This document shows, piece after piece, positions 1 through 12,200 of a stretch of 64,000 nucleotides of DNA. The notes beneath the pieces are model-generated. The model made no database searches and had not been told where the DNA came from. It was given only the letters and a program-made list of their open reading frames with translations. The stretch comes from Owenia fusiformis. Lineage: Eukaryota > Annelida > Polychaeta > Sabellida > Oweniidae. The stretch's first letter is position 1. Each line of letters starts with the position of its first letter. The DNA is taken from NCBI GenBank assembly GCA_903813345.2, contig CAIIXF020000007.1, positions 7,755,730 to 7,819,729 on the forward strand, written 5' to 3'. Made by a program: the position numbers and the translations under genes.

Positions 1-234
1 ATGGCCACCATTTTTACGTGTGTTATTTTACAAGTATGTGTGCGATTTCTTCTGATGACAACTTGGCTAGTGAGCAACCATTTTGAAAATGGTGGCCTTT
101 CTGGTGTGTTGTTTTATGATATTTGCGCTTCGTTTGTAAAAATGCCAGCCATTTCTGTTCGATGGGATTCGCTACGCTTTGGCGTTGCCGTTGTTCTGGT
201 TTCTAAATGTTGATATTTATTTTTATCGCTCCAG

Positions 235-366
235 GCCAAATACACAGACCCACACACTAAGATACGATATTCCTCGCCAGATGAGTTCCCTAGAGTTCGT
301 TTATTACCGAGTGACATCGTACAAGGATATCTAGCGCTACGGAAAGCTACTCCTGCAGTGCCTTGA
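235..366 (+). CDS. INO80C: INO80 complex subunit C, last coding exon
   Basis: This exon encodes the C-terminal 43 residues and the stop of INO80C (Ies6 homologue), a small subunit of the nuclear INO80 ATP-dependent chromatin remodeller, where its YL1 C-terminal domain is part of the Arp5-containing module. The exon follows a pyrimidine-rich acceptor ending in CCAG and reads in phase 0 starting with AKYTDPHTKIRYSS. It then passes DEFPRVRLLPSDIVQGYLAL and ends RKATPAVP-stop. From memory of the human protein, the C-terminus has the same blocks (YTDP, KLRFS, RRLPSDVVTGYLALRKAT, final VP), so the identification rests on an almost continuous motif match. There is no ATG in the exon, so ORF callers miss it. 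Upstream exons lie outside the window; bases 1-234 are intron. The gene points towards the receptor gene, which is transcribed from the other strand. Confidence 0.93.
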   Translation, partial: AKYTDPHTKIRYSSPDEFPRVRLLPSDIVQGYLALRKATPAVP

Positions 367-860
367 TCGAAGAACTAGGATTCAAAAACAGGAAGTGATA
401 CCCCAATCATGGGGAGGTTATCATTATGGCTTATATACAATATGCCTAGAAGAGGGAGATAATCGCAATATATGTGTGTTTTGAAAACCACACTCAGGTT
501 TTTATCAAGGAACATTCCACATGGCTCTCTTACCAAGATTTATCCTCTGTGCATATGGGTCGTATTTCAATCTAGTTTTACATTCAACTGTTTAGCCTTG
601 AATCAAATAGCCTCAAGTTATCAGAAGCTGTCCTTAAAGTATGCTTTAATTTTGGAAGAGCTTAAATGATCACTACTTCATGAAAAAATGACGAATGGTG
701 TTTATATCCTTTGTTTTCTTTCGTTGAAAAGACAATTAAATGATATAGGCAAGTATTTCTGGTGGCTCATCAAGAATTTGATTGTGGTGGTTCATCAATG
801 TAACAAGAATTTATTTGTGGTGATTCATCAATGTAATAGATAATTCTGATTTCAATAAAG
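367..860 (+). other. INO80C: Probable INO80C 3' UTR with candidate poly(A) signal
   Basis: This non-coding sequence follows the INO80C stop codon. An AATAAA hexamer at 854-859 followed by T/A-rich sequence is the first canonical poly(A) signal downstream; further AATAAA copies occur near 957-967. The true cleavage site cannot be decided without transcript data. Confidence 0.45.
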
Positions 861-2514
861 TACTTAAAGTGAAGTATAAATCACAAATATCAGTAAATCT
901 ATGTCATCTTTGTTTATGTAGAAAAATGTATTTGTTTAATCCTAGAATAGATTATTAATAAATAAAATAACAATTACACCTATATTTATATAAAACAGAT
1001 TTAAAGTATTTATTTTGTACATTACCGAGCAGCATATAACATTGTAAACATTGTGAAATAACATCACAATACATGTTTATTAGGAGAAATATCAAAATAT
1101 CGATATACAATAATAAAATACAACAAAAGTAATGAGGGGGGAAGGGGTCTCTTATACTTGATTTGTTTAAAATGATTTTCAAATAAAATCCAGGGAATTT
1201 ACTCAGAAAAAAAGCAAATCAAATTGTCCTCACTTACATTTTGAGAATGGAGGTAGGGGGTCATCGTAAAATATAATAATTACTTTCAATATTTATAGTA
1301 TACAGTTATATTGATACATCCCCTCAAAATCTTTCTGTATAGTAATAGTTACATAACCTTTGATAGTATACTGTATTAGTAATTTGGAGCACAGTTTAAG
1401 GTAGCTCAAAAGGTAAAATAAAAATGTTAAGTAGTTGTACTTCCCAAAAATGAAAAATATAATTTTTTTTTCAAAGGATTCACTAATTTATGTGAAGATG
1501 TAGACCTATTGCATAGAAATTAATATTTCCATGGTGCATGGGTGCATCATTGTACCATTTGTGCTACCTTAAGAAACACTATTTTTGAGATTTTTGGTTC
1601 AAATGGTCATGTTGATTTATCTGTGCAAAAAGGCATAGATATGACTATCTAATTCATTAACATCACATTTATATGTGATAGTAAATATTTCACTACACCT
1701 GTGAAATTTTGTCACCCCACATAACCAATTAACCAAAAATCTCAAGTTTAAAATATATAAATGTATATTAATATATAATGCAGTAACAAAAGACGAAACA
1801 AAGATACAATCAGATAACTGGTTACATAAATACTCACAAATGTAGCTAGATAGCCTCAAAACAAAATCTAATACTATACATATTAGAAATCACTTGTACC
1901 CATACACACTTTTCAATTCAACAACATACTACAATACATGTACATGTATATAGCATTCAAACCCAAGAGGAAAGTTAATTAATTATCCAAAATGGATTGA
2001 AAATTCATATTTTATTGCCAAATTGAAATCAAATCTAATTAATTAATGAAACATTGAAAGTCTTCATAACAATAGTTAATTCAAAGATTTAAAACTTTAC
2101 AAATATAGAAATAGTTCCTAAATCACTGGGATAACATTAAAATGGTGGCTATAATTGCTACTATCCACAATGCAGTTGAATAATTTCTTTTGTCAACTCT
2201 TACCTCAAATAATGATATATATAATACTGTAAAATGGGTTATTGACAATCCCATGCAGTAGTATTTTTCAATGTAACCATTAATATGTACAATGCATAAT
2301 CTGAGTAACCATTGCTGAATGTGAATAGTCTGAATGTGTGAATAGTCAATCTACTATGTTGCTAAAATAGCTGTCACACTAGGCCGTGTGGGCTCATCAT
2401 TCGCCACCGTGTGGCGATAAAGTTCAATGTAAGTAATGTTCATTGTTGAGGCTCTCATAATTTTCAGATCACAATCGTGCATTGTATGTGAAATATCGCA
2501 CCCTAAACTAGATA

Positions 2515-2595
2515 CAGTGAAATCTGTCCAATACGAGCACTGGGGATAGCCAAGTGTTTAGTTTTGAGAATTATTCAGATATACAGGTTTTACTG
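2515..2595. mobile_element. Short TIR element, 'cagtgaaatctgt' family, TA target site
   Basis: About 81 bp with inverted ends (cagtgaaatctgt on the left, reverse complement of acaggttttactg on the right), flanked by TA on both sides. Family members with the same ends are at 4985-5166 and 6308-6500. TA duplication points to mobilisation by a Tc1/mariner-type transposase; there is no coding capacity. Confidence 0.6.
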
Positions 2596-3765
2596 TACAT
2601 ACAAAATGTAAGTGCATGTTAAATTGTTCATGCACATTCTATAAGAGCCAAACAAAAATAAAAATAATTTTATTGATCATTGCATCTGCTACTGCATGTC
2701 CTATTGTCAGGTTATTCCAGTGTGATTAAAAATTGTGCTAAATGTATGTGGGAAGGGAAAATGGTTAAATATGTCAAGTAACACAATTACCAACTTTAAA
2801 CTTGTCAAGAAGCACAAAGTTATTAATGTCAAGAAAGTTAAAGATGTTAAGAAACATTTCATAATGTACACTCAATTTTAAGATTATATATGTCAAATAT
2901 AACATTATTTTATGAATAGTAAATAGTTTTAAAAAGAAGTATATGTTATATGTAAACAATAATGGTAAAAGTGATCATTAAAAAGATTTTGTATCCATAT
3001 ATTTTTTTCCTATTTAAAGGCAGAATCTCTGTAAGAGGAATGACATAATTTAAAAAATGATCTCTGTTTCTGAGTCTACTTTTAAGAGGGGGTTTCAGTA
3101 TGACCTTTCAATATGAGGTCGGAACGAGGTCATTGACCTTTTGGTACTAATAAGTGACACCATGCGCACCTATCTTGAGACATCATCATCAACCTCCAAA
3201 TTTCAAAATCTTAAAAAATAATTAGATGGAGTCACATGTTTTCACTTTGTTTTGCTTGCCATTCTCATTTACATGTAATTGCATTTTCTGACCTTTTTTC
3301 AAAATTAGAGGTATATTAGGAAAATGTATATTTATCCATTGTGACTTGGGCAGTGGGGCACTACATGATAATGACATGTTGAACATCCAAAGTAATATTC
3401 GTACATAGCTCCTGATCTATAAACATCTTTTCCTGACAAGCAAAATCCATTACTTTTGTAGAATTTCATATCAGGTTCAGAAAATCCCAGTGCAGTTGTG
3501 GTCAAAAGGCTGATCAATGTTAAAATGACCTTTAATTATTGATTCACGCGTGGAGAAAAGTATGTCCTCACTGAGAAGTCATAAAATTCAGATTAATAGG
3601 TCTGCTGGAAAAAATTGGGAACTTCACTATACAGTTATAGAACTACATGTACTCTCTTCTCCTTCATTTGGCAACAACTCCCTTTTTGAACTAAATTTTA
3701 TGACCTGTTTTGCCATTTAAAAAAATTCAACATTTGTGACTTAAAAAAATTGAAACAGAAATATA

Positions 3766-3885
3766 TAGGCTTAATCACATAATCCTAGAGTCATGTTCCC
3801 AAACTTTTGGAGGGAAGTGTATTTTGGCTTAATCAGGCAATCCTATAGTCAAGTTGCCAAACCTTTGGAGGGAGTGTATTACATT
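3766..3885. repeat. Two tandem copies of a Tc1-type terminal repeat end
   Basis: Two diverged copies of a block reading 'ggcttaatca...tcc.a.agtca.gtt.ccaaacttttggaggg.agtgta' follow each other. The core 'ccaaacttttggagggagt' recurs at about 9048-9072, 52016-52044 and, inverted, at 54480-54503. It resembles the TIR of Tc1-like transposons (reading inward, 'tacactcccctccaaaag'). Confidence 0.5.
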
Positions 3886-4280
3886 CACTAATTAGTCTAG
3901 ATGTAAAATATTAATCCATCATTTAAATCACATATGAAATAAAAACTCATTAAAAACTTGTCTCGGCTGAGTAAACTTTGGAATTAATGTTAATATGTTT
4001 TTCCATATTTGGATATTTTTAAACTTCAAGACATTTATTGACATTCAACCCAGCCTTTGAAAAACTAGCTACATTCTAACATTATATACATTATATCAAA
4101 CATATGATAGAATCAAAGTGACAAATAGTATATAGTATTACCAAAGAACAAAGTTACAATTAATGGAAGCAAAGCAATTTGAGCTGAAACAGGATACAGG
4201 TTAACACACAAATAAGCACATCATTTCAAATTATTGTGTGATACAAAAATATGAAGTACAGAGTATGATATATCATTTAA

Positions 4281-4595
4281 AAGGAACACTTGACTCTTTT
4301 ATTAGGTATTATTTGTTACAAAACATAAAATCAAAGATACCTGTAATTGACACTATAAAATATTCTGAGGATTTTTCTCAGAAATACAATTCTTAAACGA
4401 TAACCCTCCCAGTTATTGGAGAAAAAATCTTTATGTGCCAGACATTTTCGACAATTTTGAAAAATTATATTTAAAGTAATCGGGAGGGGATTTTTGTATT
4501 TTTAGAGAAAAATAAGTAAATGTCTTATTCCATCTTATAGTGTTCACTCCAAGTTTCCACAAATAATGCATAATATTAGAGTCAACAGTGTCCCT
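4281..4595. mobile_element. piggyBac-type MITE with TTAA target duplication
   Basis: A 315-bp inverted-repeat element flanked by TTAA at 4277-4280 and 4596-4599. Its ends read aaggaacacttgactc on one side and, inverted, agggacactgttgactc on the other; the similarity continues inward through 'attatttgt'. TTAA duplication and an AGGGACAC-type end are hallmarks of piggyBac-mobilised MITEs. It contains no ORF of note. Confidence 0.7.
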
Positions 4596-4984
4596 TTAAT
4601 ATATGAAGCTTAACATGGAGTCACATGACTTGTGACGCCAGCTTTAAAGTAAATATATTTTTGTAATTTGATATTCAAAATATACAACTCACTAAATTAT
4701 CTACAAGTGTATAAATCAAGTAACAAGCCACAAGACAAATAAAATATTTGGAAGAAACAGTGGTTGCATACATAAAACATTGATATTACAAAACATAATA
4801 TTCCTATACTATACAAATATTCAATTATCATTAATGAACAGTTTAAGCCATCATCCGTTCTTTCACACAAATCACAAATTCTCTTGTCTTTTAGTCAATG
4901 TGTGTTTTCGCATATTTACTACTTTTCCATGGTTTCATCTCTGCAAAGATTCCTTGGTGCAATAATGGTGAAATGGTAAGTCAC

Positions 4985-5166
4985 CTTTTAAAACCTATCT
5001 AATTAAGTGGAACACCTTTGGTACCTCTAAAAAGTGTTCCACTTAGGAGGTGTTCCACTTATTGAAGTTCATTTAACATTAGGTCAGCTGGTCTTAAGAC
5101 TCTGAAAAGTGTTTGACTAAAAGAGGTGTCCACTTTGAGAGGTGTTCCATTTTACAGGTTTCACTT
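4985..5166. mobile_element. Longer member of the 'acagtgaaacctgt' TIR family
   Basis: The right end is acaggtttcact and the left is a diverged ttaaaacctatctaa. The interior has several copies of 'gtgttccactta' / 'gaggtgtccacttt', so it looks like an internally repetitive relative of the elements at 2515 and 6308. The left boundary is uncertain. Confidence 0.45.
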
Positions 5167-5582
5167 TATTTCAATATCAAATATGAAGTAAGGCCCCCTG
5201 CCCAACACAACGCAATGTCTTCATTCTTGTGCCATGAGGGACATATGATCCAACAAGTTCATTATAAACACAACAAGGTCATTCAAATGTAAAAATACAC
5301 AGGTAATATAGATGTATTGTCCATTAAACTTGCTACTTTTGGTATCCTGTCAAACACATGTCAAACACACCTCCGTCAATGCATTTGGAACCCAAGGGTC
5401 AAAAGTTACTTCAGTCTGCAGTACTCTCCAGATCACATTCAGTTTCATGGCCCGGTGTGCCATAATATCTGGTCTAGAGTGTGGTATATTGAGCACTGGT
5501 CTGTCGGACATTGCCCTGTCAATTTTTTCTATATGGACCAGTTGATCATTTTTGCACAAAGAGGTTAAGAATCCGATGACTG

Positions 5583-5826
5583 TTAAACTGCAGAGTTGGA
5601 ATTTCATTTGAAACTGCCAAGATAGAACTCCATTTTAAATTGCAGATTTAAAATTCCGTTTTAACTGCAGATTTGAAATTCCTTTTTATTAACTGTAGAG
5701 TTGGAATTCCATTTGAACTGTAGATTTGAAATTCCATTTTAGCTGCAGAGAGAATTTCATTTTTAAACTGCAGATTTGAAATTCCATTTTAACTGCAGCT
5801 TTGAAATTCCATTTTATACTGCAGAT
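5583..5826. repeat. Minisatellite of about 26-30 bp in the receptor 3' UTR region
   Basis: About nine imperfect copies of a unit close to 'actgcagatttgaaattc cattttaa', starting about 25 bp beyond the receptor stop codon. On the transcript strand the units would lie in the proximal 3' UTR. No canonical poly(A) hexamer is obvious between the stop and the array, apart from one AATAAA on the minus strand inside it (near 5683-5690); another is near 5165-5170. Confidence 0.75.
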
Positions 5827-5850
5827 TCTTAGCTGGAAGTGGCCAGAGTT

Positions 5851-6273
5851 TCATACATCATCATTATTATTATCATGATTGACATACGGGGTAAAGAAAG
5901 CCCTTGCATTCGGTGGATCAAACATAATTCCCATTGTAACTGATAAAGTGACGATAACAAAGATATAGAGCAGGACCCTATCAGTCACTAAAGCTAGCTG
6001 TTGCCATTCAAGTTTTATTGCGTCACGGCGGTCCTGATCAGACAATCGGATCTCATTTTTCTCAATTGTTTGGTTAACTTTCTGTAATACACGTAGAAAC
6101 TGTCTTTCGAAGTTGTCTTTCCCACCAGGACTTCCCGGGGCAGCGGGACTTCTAATTCTGTGTGTAAACCGGGGAGATGATAGTCCTCCATTTTCGGGAA
6201 TATGTTTTTCATTGTCATATTTACTATCTGAGTTGTTGCAGTGGTTATTTACAGCCCCACTCGGTGTGAAGTC
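5851..6273 (-). CDS. nAChR exon 7 (intracellular loop, M4, stop)
   Basis: 423 nt including TGA, after acceptor TTTCCAG. It starts [10 protein letters not shown] and carries an amphipathic pre-M4 helix (residues about 416-453, ending DAIKLEW), then M4 [20 protein letters not shown]. The tail after M4 is unusually polar and Asn/Asp-rich (NHDNNNDDV). The upstream open frame beginning MFTKHRSY is intronic. Confidence 0.95.
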   Translation of the reverse strand, partial: DFTPSGAVNNHCNNSDSKYDNEKHIPENGGLSSPRFTHRIRSPAAPGSPGGKDNFERQFLRVLQKVNQTIEKNEIRLSDQDRRDAIKLEWQQLALVTDRVLLYIFVIVTLSVTMGIMFDPPNARAFFTPYVNHDNNNDDV

Positions 6274-9200
6274 CTGGAAAAGATGGAACAATAAGTCAAT
6301 TAGATTACAGTAAGACCTGTGTTTGGTGAACAAATACGGAGCCAGGTGTCCTCTTTATATGGTTATAATTTCATGATTAAGTATTCACTGCAGAGGGTTT
6401 TTCACTGTATTTTATACTAAAGTTGAGCATATGCTGAAAAATATGTTCTCTGTAGACGGGTGTTCCCTTGGGAGATTTATTCACAAGACAGGTTTAATTG
6501 TACATTGCTCTTCGAAAACTTTTTTCCCAAAATCTGTTAATGGTTTTGTTGGAATTTTGGATTTTCATGCTAAAATGAGACATCAATAGGGCTTATTTAT
6601 ATTTTAATGAACTGAATTGACACTTGCATTGGTTAAACATGATTTAAAATCATACCCATAATAAATAGAGGCTTAGGGACTTCAATACTGCTTATATTTG
6701 CCCTTTATACATTTTAATCTTTGAAAGCACAGTCATACCTGTTCTAATGTAATGTAAATACTCCTGATCTGTTCAACCTAATACATTATAAATCAATCAT
6801 ATTTATTCATATGATGTGTTAAACTGTTAACTTGGTTAAGCTGACAATGTCAGGATTAATTCACTTTCACTTTTTATTGCATTTTGTGCAAATGCTATAT
6901 TGTTGTTGTCTCGTTCAAGTTCTAATCACTTCTAATTTAAATAAGCAAAACGTTATCAGGGTGTGGATTTAACTGACTGAATTTCTGACCAGGAGTCTGA
7001 AGCATGGATAGACAACATAGCAGGATTTAAGCTTTAGTAAAAGCACCCAGATTTTAAGCATACATGAATTATTGCATTTTTGACCAACCAGATCACAGTA
7101 TTATCATTCATTACTACACAACCTAGCATGGTTGATAAAGGAAACTGCAATAAGGGAAAAAATGTGTGAATAAATTAATATCATTGATAATCATTATAAA
7201 TACACTATTGTTTTCAAATCAAATTAATGATCAGCCTTATGATTTGTGCTCTAACATGTCTAAGTGTGGCCTGGATTCTTGTATTGAGGTCTGGATGAGC
7301 CCCAGATATAATCTTTATTGTTAAAAGTGTAATGACTCTTGATAACAAGTTGCTACTATACTAGAAATCAGCTGAGGTCGCTAGCCTTTATGGCTCAGTG
7401 GTAGAGCATCAGTTGAGTGGAAGGTCCTGAGTCCAATTCCCACACAGGACATTGGATTTAGCACACTTCCTTTTCTTTTTCTTTAAGTGATTGATGCTAT
7501 TTTAGTACATCACTGTTAGTTAAGTTATAGTTAAATTTATTGTTTCGTTCAAAATATTTGCAGACATATTATATAACCATTTGCAAAACTGAACCAAATC
7601 CCTTCATTATTTACAAAACTATTCCAAAAAGGGTTGCATATTTGGGTTACATTTGAAGTTAGTTTCTTAATACTTTATATCAATCCTTCGTCACGAAGCT
7701 GTTCGTCAAAATGCTTCATAAGAAAGGAATTTAACCCTGCTTTTTTGGAACAGGTACCACTATTTGGATTTCCTGAAACTTTTGAACTCAAAACTAAAAT
7801 AACTCAAACTAAAGATACACTTTATATAGAACAGACGATTCAGTCATTTCTAATAATTATATCCTCACAGGCAACATGAGCAGATTTATTAAAACAATAA
7901 CTTAAATTCTAAGATATCAAATGCAGCAAATAAATAAAATAGATGCGATAATTAAAGAATAGATGATAAAGAAACCCAGATGTATGATATAATTCATGCG
8001 GTGATTGTTGTTATAACATTGTAATCTACAACAACAATAAGCTATGTAACAATCTCAATAACAAAAATGCTATAATTAAAAATAGAGATATTGTCGAGAC
8101 AAGTAAGTGCTACAAAGGTGTTATGTTATCAGCATGCGGAAATATAAAAAGTGCTAAGGTACATACTAATAAGGAAGTACGCCCCCGGGAATTTTCAGCA
8201 TCCATTCTGTCTCTATATTGGGTTTGCTGGAGTCGTATGTAATTACTTCTTCGATCAGCAGTGGGACCACCAGTGAACTGGAAAGTACAGATACAGTTTT
8301 AGAAGTCTGTCACTCCTCTCTGGTATAGCAGACACAGGCTGTTTTAGAAGTCTGTAATCGCACTCTCGTATAGCAGATACAAGGTGTTTCAGAAGTCTAT
8401 GACCTCGAAGGGTATTCAATCAAGGAGTCTGTCACCTCACATTGGTATAGCAGATTCAGGGTGTTATAGAAGTCTATCACCCAATTCTGGTATAACAGAT
8501 ACAGGGTGTTTAAGAAGTCTGTCATCGTACTCTAGTATAGCAGATACAGGGTGTCGTAGAAGTCTGGCACCCCACTCTGATATATCAGATACAAGGTGTT
8601 AGGGAATTCTGTCATCCCACTTTATTATAACAGATACAGGGTGTCGTAGAAGTCTGTCACTCCAATCTGGTATCTATGGATACAGGGTGTTAGAGAATTC
8701 TGTCATCCCACTCTGGTAATATAAATACAGGTTGCTAGGGATGTCTGTCATGTCATGTCACTATAATGTCACAAGTATGAAGTGTAATAATGAGTCTTTT
8801 GGCCCCTATTCCCATATCCTAGGGGGAGTCTAGGTACTTCAACTCACTTATTTATTACAATAGGTTAGAGTTATTCTTGTCATTTGAATGGTAAAGTCAA
8901 TTAAACTGTTGAAATAAGGAATATACAAGAAATTTAATTTGAATTATTTTTATGTGATAAGTTCAAAATTAGATATTCTTAAGATTGTTTCTTTCTTATG
9001 TGAAGTGTACATTATCAAAAACTCTCGATAAAAAAATTCCTTCTGGTTTCCAGACTTTTGAAGAGGAGTGTACGCATATATATGTTTTAATTTAACACAT
9101 ATTAATCACTAACCTTGACATGTTGTGTATTCATAATGGAAATCAATAGAGACAGATTAATGGAATGAAATAAGCTTGTCTGCAAGAGAAAAATTGTATT

Positions 9201-12200
9201 TTGTAATGTGCTTCATTATTCATTTTCCTTTAAAGCTTTCAAGTTCAAGCAAGAAGCAGAAATATAGTAAGGTCAAAGGTCAAAGTTTAGTACACTGAGA
9301 GATGAAACTCTCTTTTAAGGGAAAATCAAACAATTGGAAAAGTAAGAGATATCTGGCCCAGGGCTCAAAAATTGCAAGCAACGTTTAATGTTTTCTGACC
9401 AATGTGTTTTTTCTATTTAAAATAAAATAACCTCTAAAAGATCTGTGATAAAGTAACTGAAGAATTCACAAGTGCAGAATTTGACATTATTTGGTTTTCG
9501 ATACCAGTCAGTCCAAAATAATACTGAGTTTAAGCTTGCAATGTTTTTTCACAATCTAAACGTGAACGGAAAATTAAGCGATACATTTGTATGGGTGATT
9601 GGTCATACATAGGTTGGCATTTAGATTTTATTAAACTCCCAAATAATTGTTTTTGAACAGAAAATAGAATGTTTCCTCGAATGAGGAATGGCTTTTATCT
9701 CATCACCAAAAGTGGTTGTTATAGTCTCCCCAACTTTTTTGTGGACAGTGTTTGGTAGTCAGCATGTGTAACAAATGGCAGGTAGTGACATTTTGTATGT
9801 TATAATCCCTTGTTTAGATAATACTTTATTATGGTACGCATGAGAGGGAATGGTATAAGACAATAAGATACTGAACTGAATGAAACATTTTTGTAAAAGT
9901 TGCTATCTTTATCTTATTTTGAAAATCTATACATATACTTGTAATTTATTCACACAATTAAAACACCATTTACATCAATACATAAGTGTGTAACAGGAGC
10001 AGTGAAATGACACTTGATGAAAGAACAGAGAACATTTCATGATAAAGATACAATATCGAAACTGAACAGATTGCACGACACCTGTGAATTAGGGACATTG
10101 TATATACTATATGTAGTATCCTATATTAATTAAGAGTCAATTCCTACACTTGAAAACGTTAAGTATAGTAGCTTGATGGGGTGATTGTCTTAGCTTCATA
10201 TTGATTTAAAAAACATTAGAAGAATATAATGGGTTCATTGATTTTTTATGTCAGCATTTCTGGGTTATAGTCTCCAACTTATTAGTGGACAGTGTTTGGC
10301 ATTTGGCAGTCAAGGAAAAGTCAAAAGTCAGTGAATTTCAGAATTGCTTAAAAATAAGATACCTAAAATGGTCAAGGAATTCTATAGTTCTGAGAAAAGG
10401 CTTGGATTTCCAAAACAGTGAAAATGAAGATTAAACATCATCTAACTACAAAGATAAATAAATGAACTGAGAAGAAATTATGCAGTCAAAGAAAGAAACA
10501 AAACATAACTGTAACATTTACATAACAATTGTTTGTAAATAATTCTGTATAATACTGTAATACAACAGTGAACAAAAATATGCTTTTTTTGTCATTGCTC
10601 TTTTTAATAGAGGTAATGTAAATTAGCGAATTTCATATTTGAATCAGGGTTAAGTAAGGGGATTGATTTGAAAATAATGTGGTAAAACCTGAAGAGGTAG
10701 CCCTCCCAATAATACAGCACAATACTGGGACAGTTTTCTCAGACACCGTTAGATATTACTTTAAATTCGAAGTTTTGAAAGTGAGAGATAGATACCTGTA
10801 CACGCTTTTTTAGAGTGATGAGGGTAGCTTTTCACATCTCTTGGGAAAATCTCTTCAGTTAAAAATCTGGCCCTTACTATGAATATCTTAGTCCTAATAT
10901 TTATAACATTTTGACTCATTTATATTTCAAAAATTGAGACCCACCTTCTGAAAAAGGCACACTTTAATACCCCAAAAAAACATTTTTATATTTCAGGTTA
11001 AAAATTGTGAGGAATTTGACAAAATGTATTTGTCCCGCACATTGAATGGGGAGGATTCTTCCAAACCTCTGAAACACCAATTTAGCAGGCTTCTGAGATT
11101 GGTTATCCTTGCCCAAGACGGTCTCTTTTACTTATCTTGTTCAAGATCAGAATATTAAAAATACCGACTTGGGCAAGGCTAGAGATGGGGTAACAGGTAC
11201 TTATTCTATGGATCCCCTTTCATATTTTCCTCACACTTCTAAATAATGGTGAGTCCACCTTTGAATTGAATACGATTAATAAGAAAGGGCAGAAACAATG
11301 GCACAATTGGAAATCCATTTGGAGTTTAACTGAAAACAGGAGGTGTTTCACAAAACAATACAAAACACAATTAGTCTTCACAGTCATCATTGTATCTGAA
11401 TCACAAAGGGAATTATTAACAAACAAATCTCATGATGCAATTAGGGAACTGGGATATTAAAAGCATAAACAGCCTTTAATATGCATTTGTGGCAGTCATA
11501 AGGATGTAAATCCCAAAGCGGAACAATAGTTAATTTGAAAGATTCCTGTAAATGCTGATATTATCCCGAAAGAGTAAATCTTGTATATTATCTTCAATTA
11601 TATTCTTTGTTATTAACAGGAATATCCACTTTTTGCTTTGTATCTACAGGTCATGAAAATATATGGACACCTTGATTGCTAAATCTTTGCCAGTCTGAAA
11701 TAATACAATATAATGCAATACAATACAATGCATTAAAATAATGTAATACAATAACCTGATTATTGTACTGTAAGAGAGATTGTTGTATTTTATTATATCA
11801 TACTGGCAAGTCATCTATCGCAGATGAGAAAAAGACAAGAAATGGTCTCATTACCCTTTTCAATAATTTGATCAGTTTCTTGTCATCTTTGAATGAGATA
11901 TTTCTTAATCTAGCCTTAGTTAATCTATGTATGTCACAGGTCTGTCTTAAGGATTTACCAAGAGAAATTATGATGACCATGGTACTAATTACCCTCTTTA
12001 GTAGGTAGACAATTTAACAAACAGTTTGATGACCTCAAATGTCTGGTACATGTACATTCTGAGCATATATGAGAGCCATATTTGCATAATTAAATATAAA
12101 TCTCTGAAAAATTATTTTTGGAGAGGGCGAGGGGGTGGGTGTCTCAAATGCCTCCGCCCCTTTCGGATGGGCTTGTGTCATTGAGCTACCAATTGAAGTT

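Larger units (their letters stand above)
861..5582. other. Intergenic region between two convergent genes
   Basis: This is AT-rich sequence with no supported exon. It holds the small inverted-repeat elements listed separately at 2515-2595, 4281-4595 and 4985-5166, and a pair of Tc1-type repeat ends near 3766-3885. The open frames here, up to about 85 codons, show no recognisable domain and look like chance ORFs. The left part may be INO80C 3' UTR and the right part receptor 3' UTR. Confidence 0.6.

Noticed and set aside
5851-6313. Open frames on the + strand and second minus frame over exon 7
   Set aside because: They are shadows of the coding frame for the intracellular loop and M4.
7384-7452. 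Functional tRNA gene
   Set aside because: A and B boxes are present but the acceptor stem does not pair, so it is a SINE or pseudogene.
8384-8602. 72-codon + strand frame with a 15-residue repeat
   Set aside because: It is a by-product of the 45-bp minisatellite and has no start context, splice sites or known domain.
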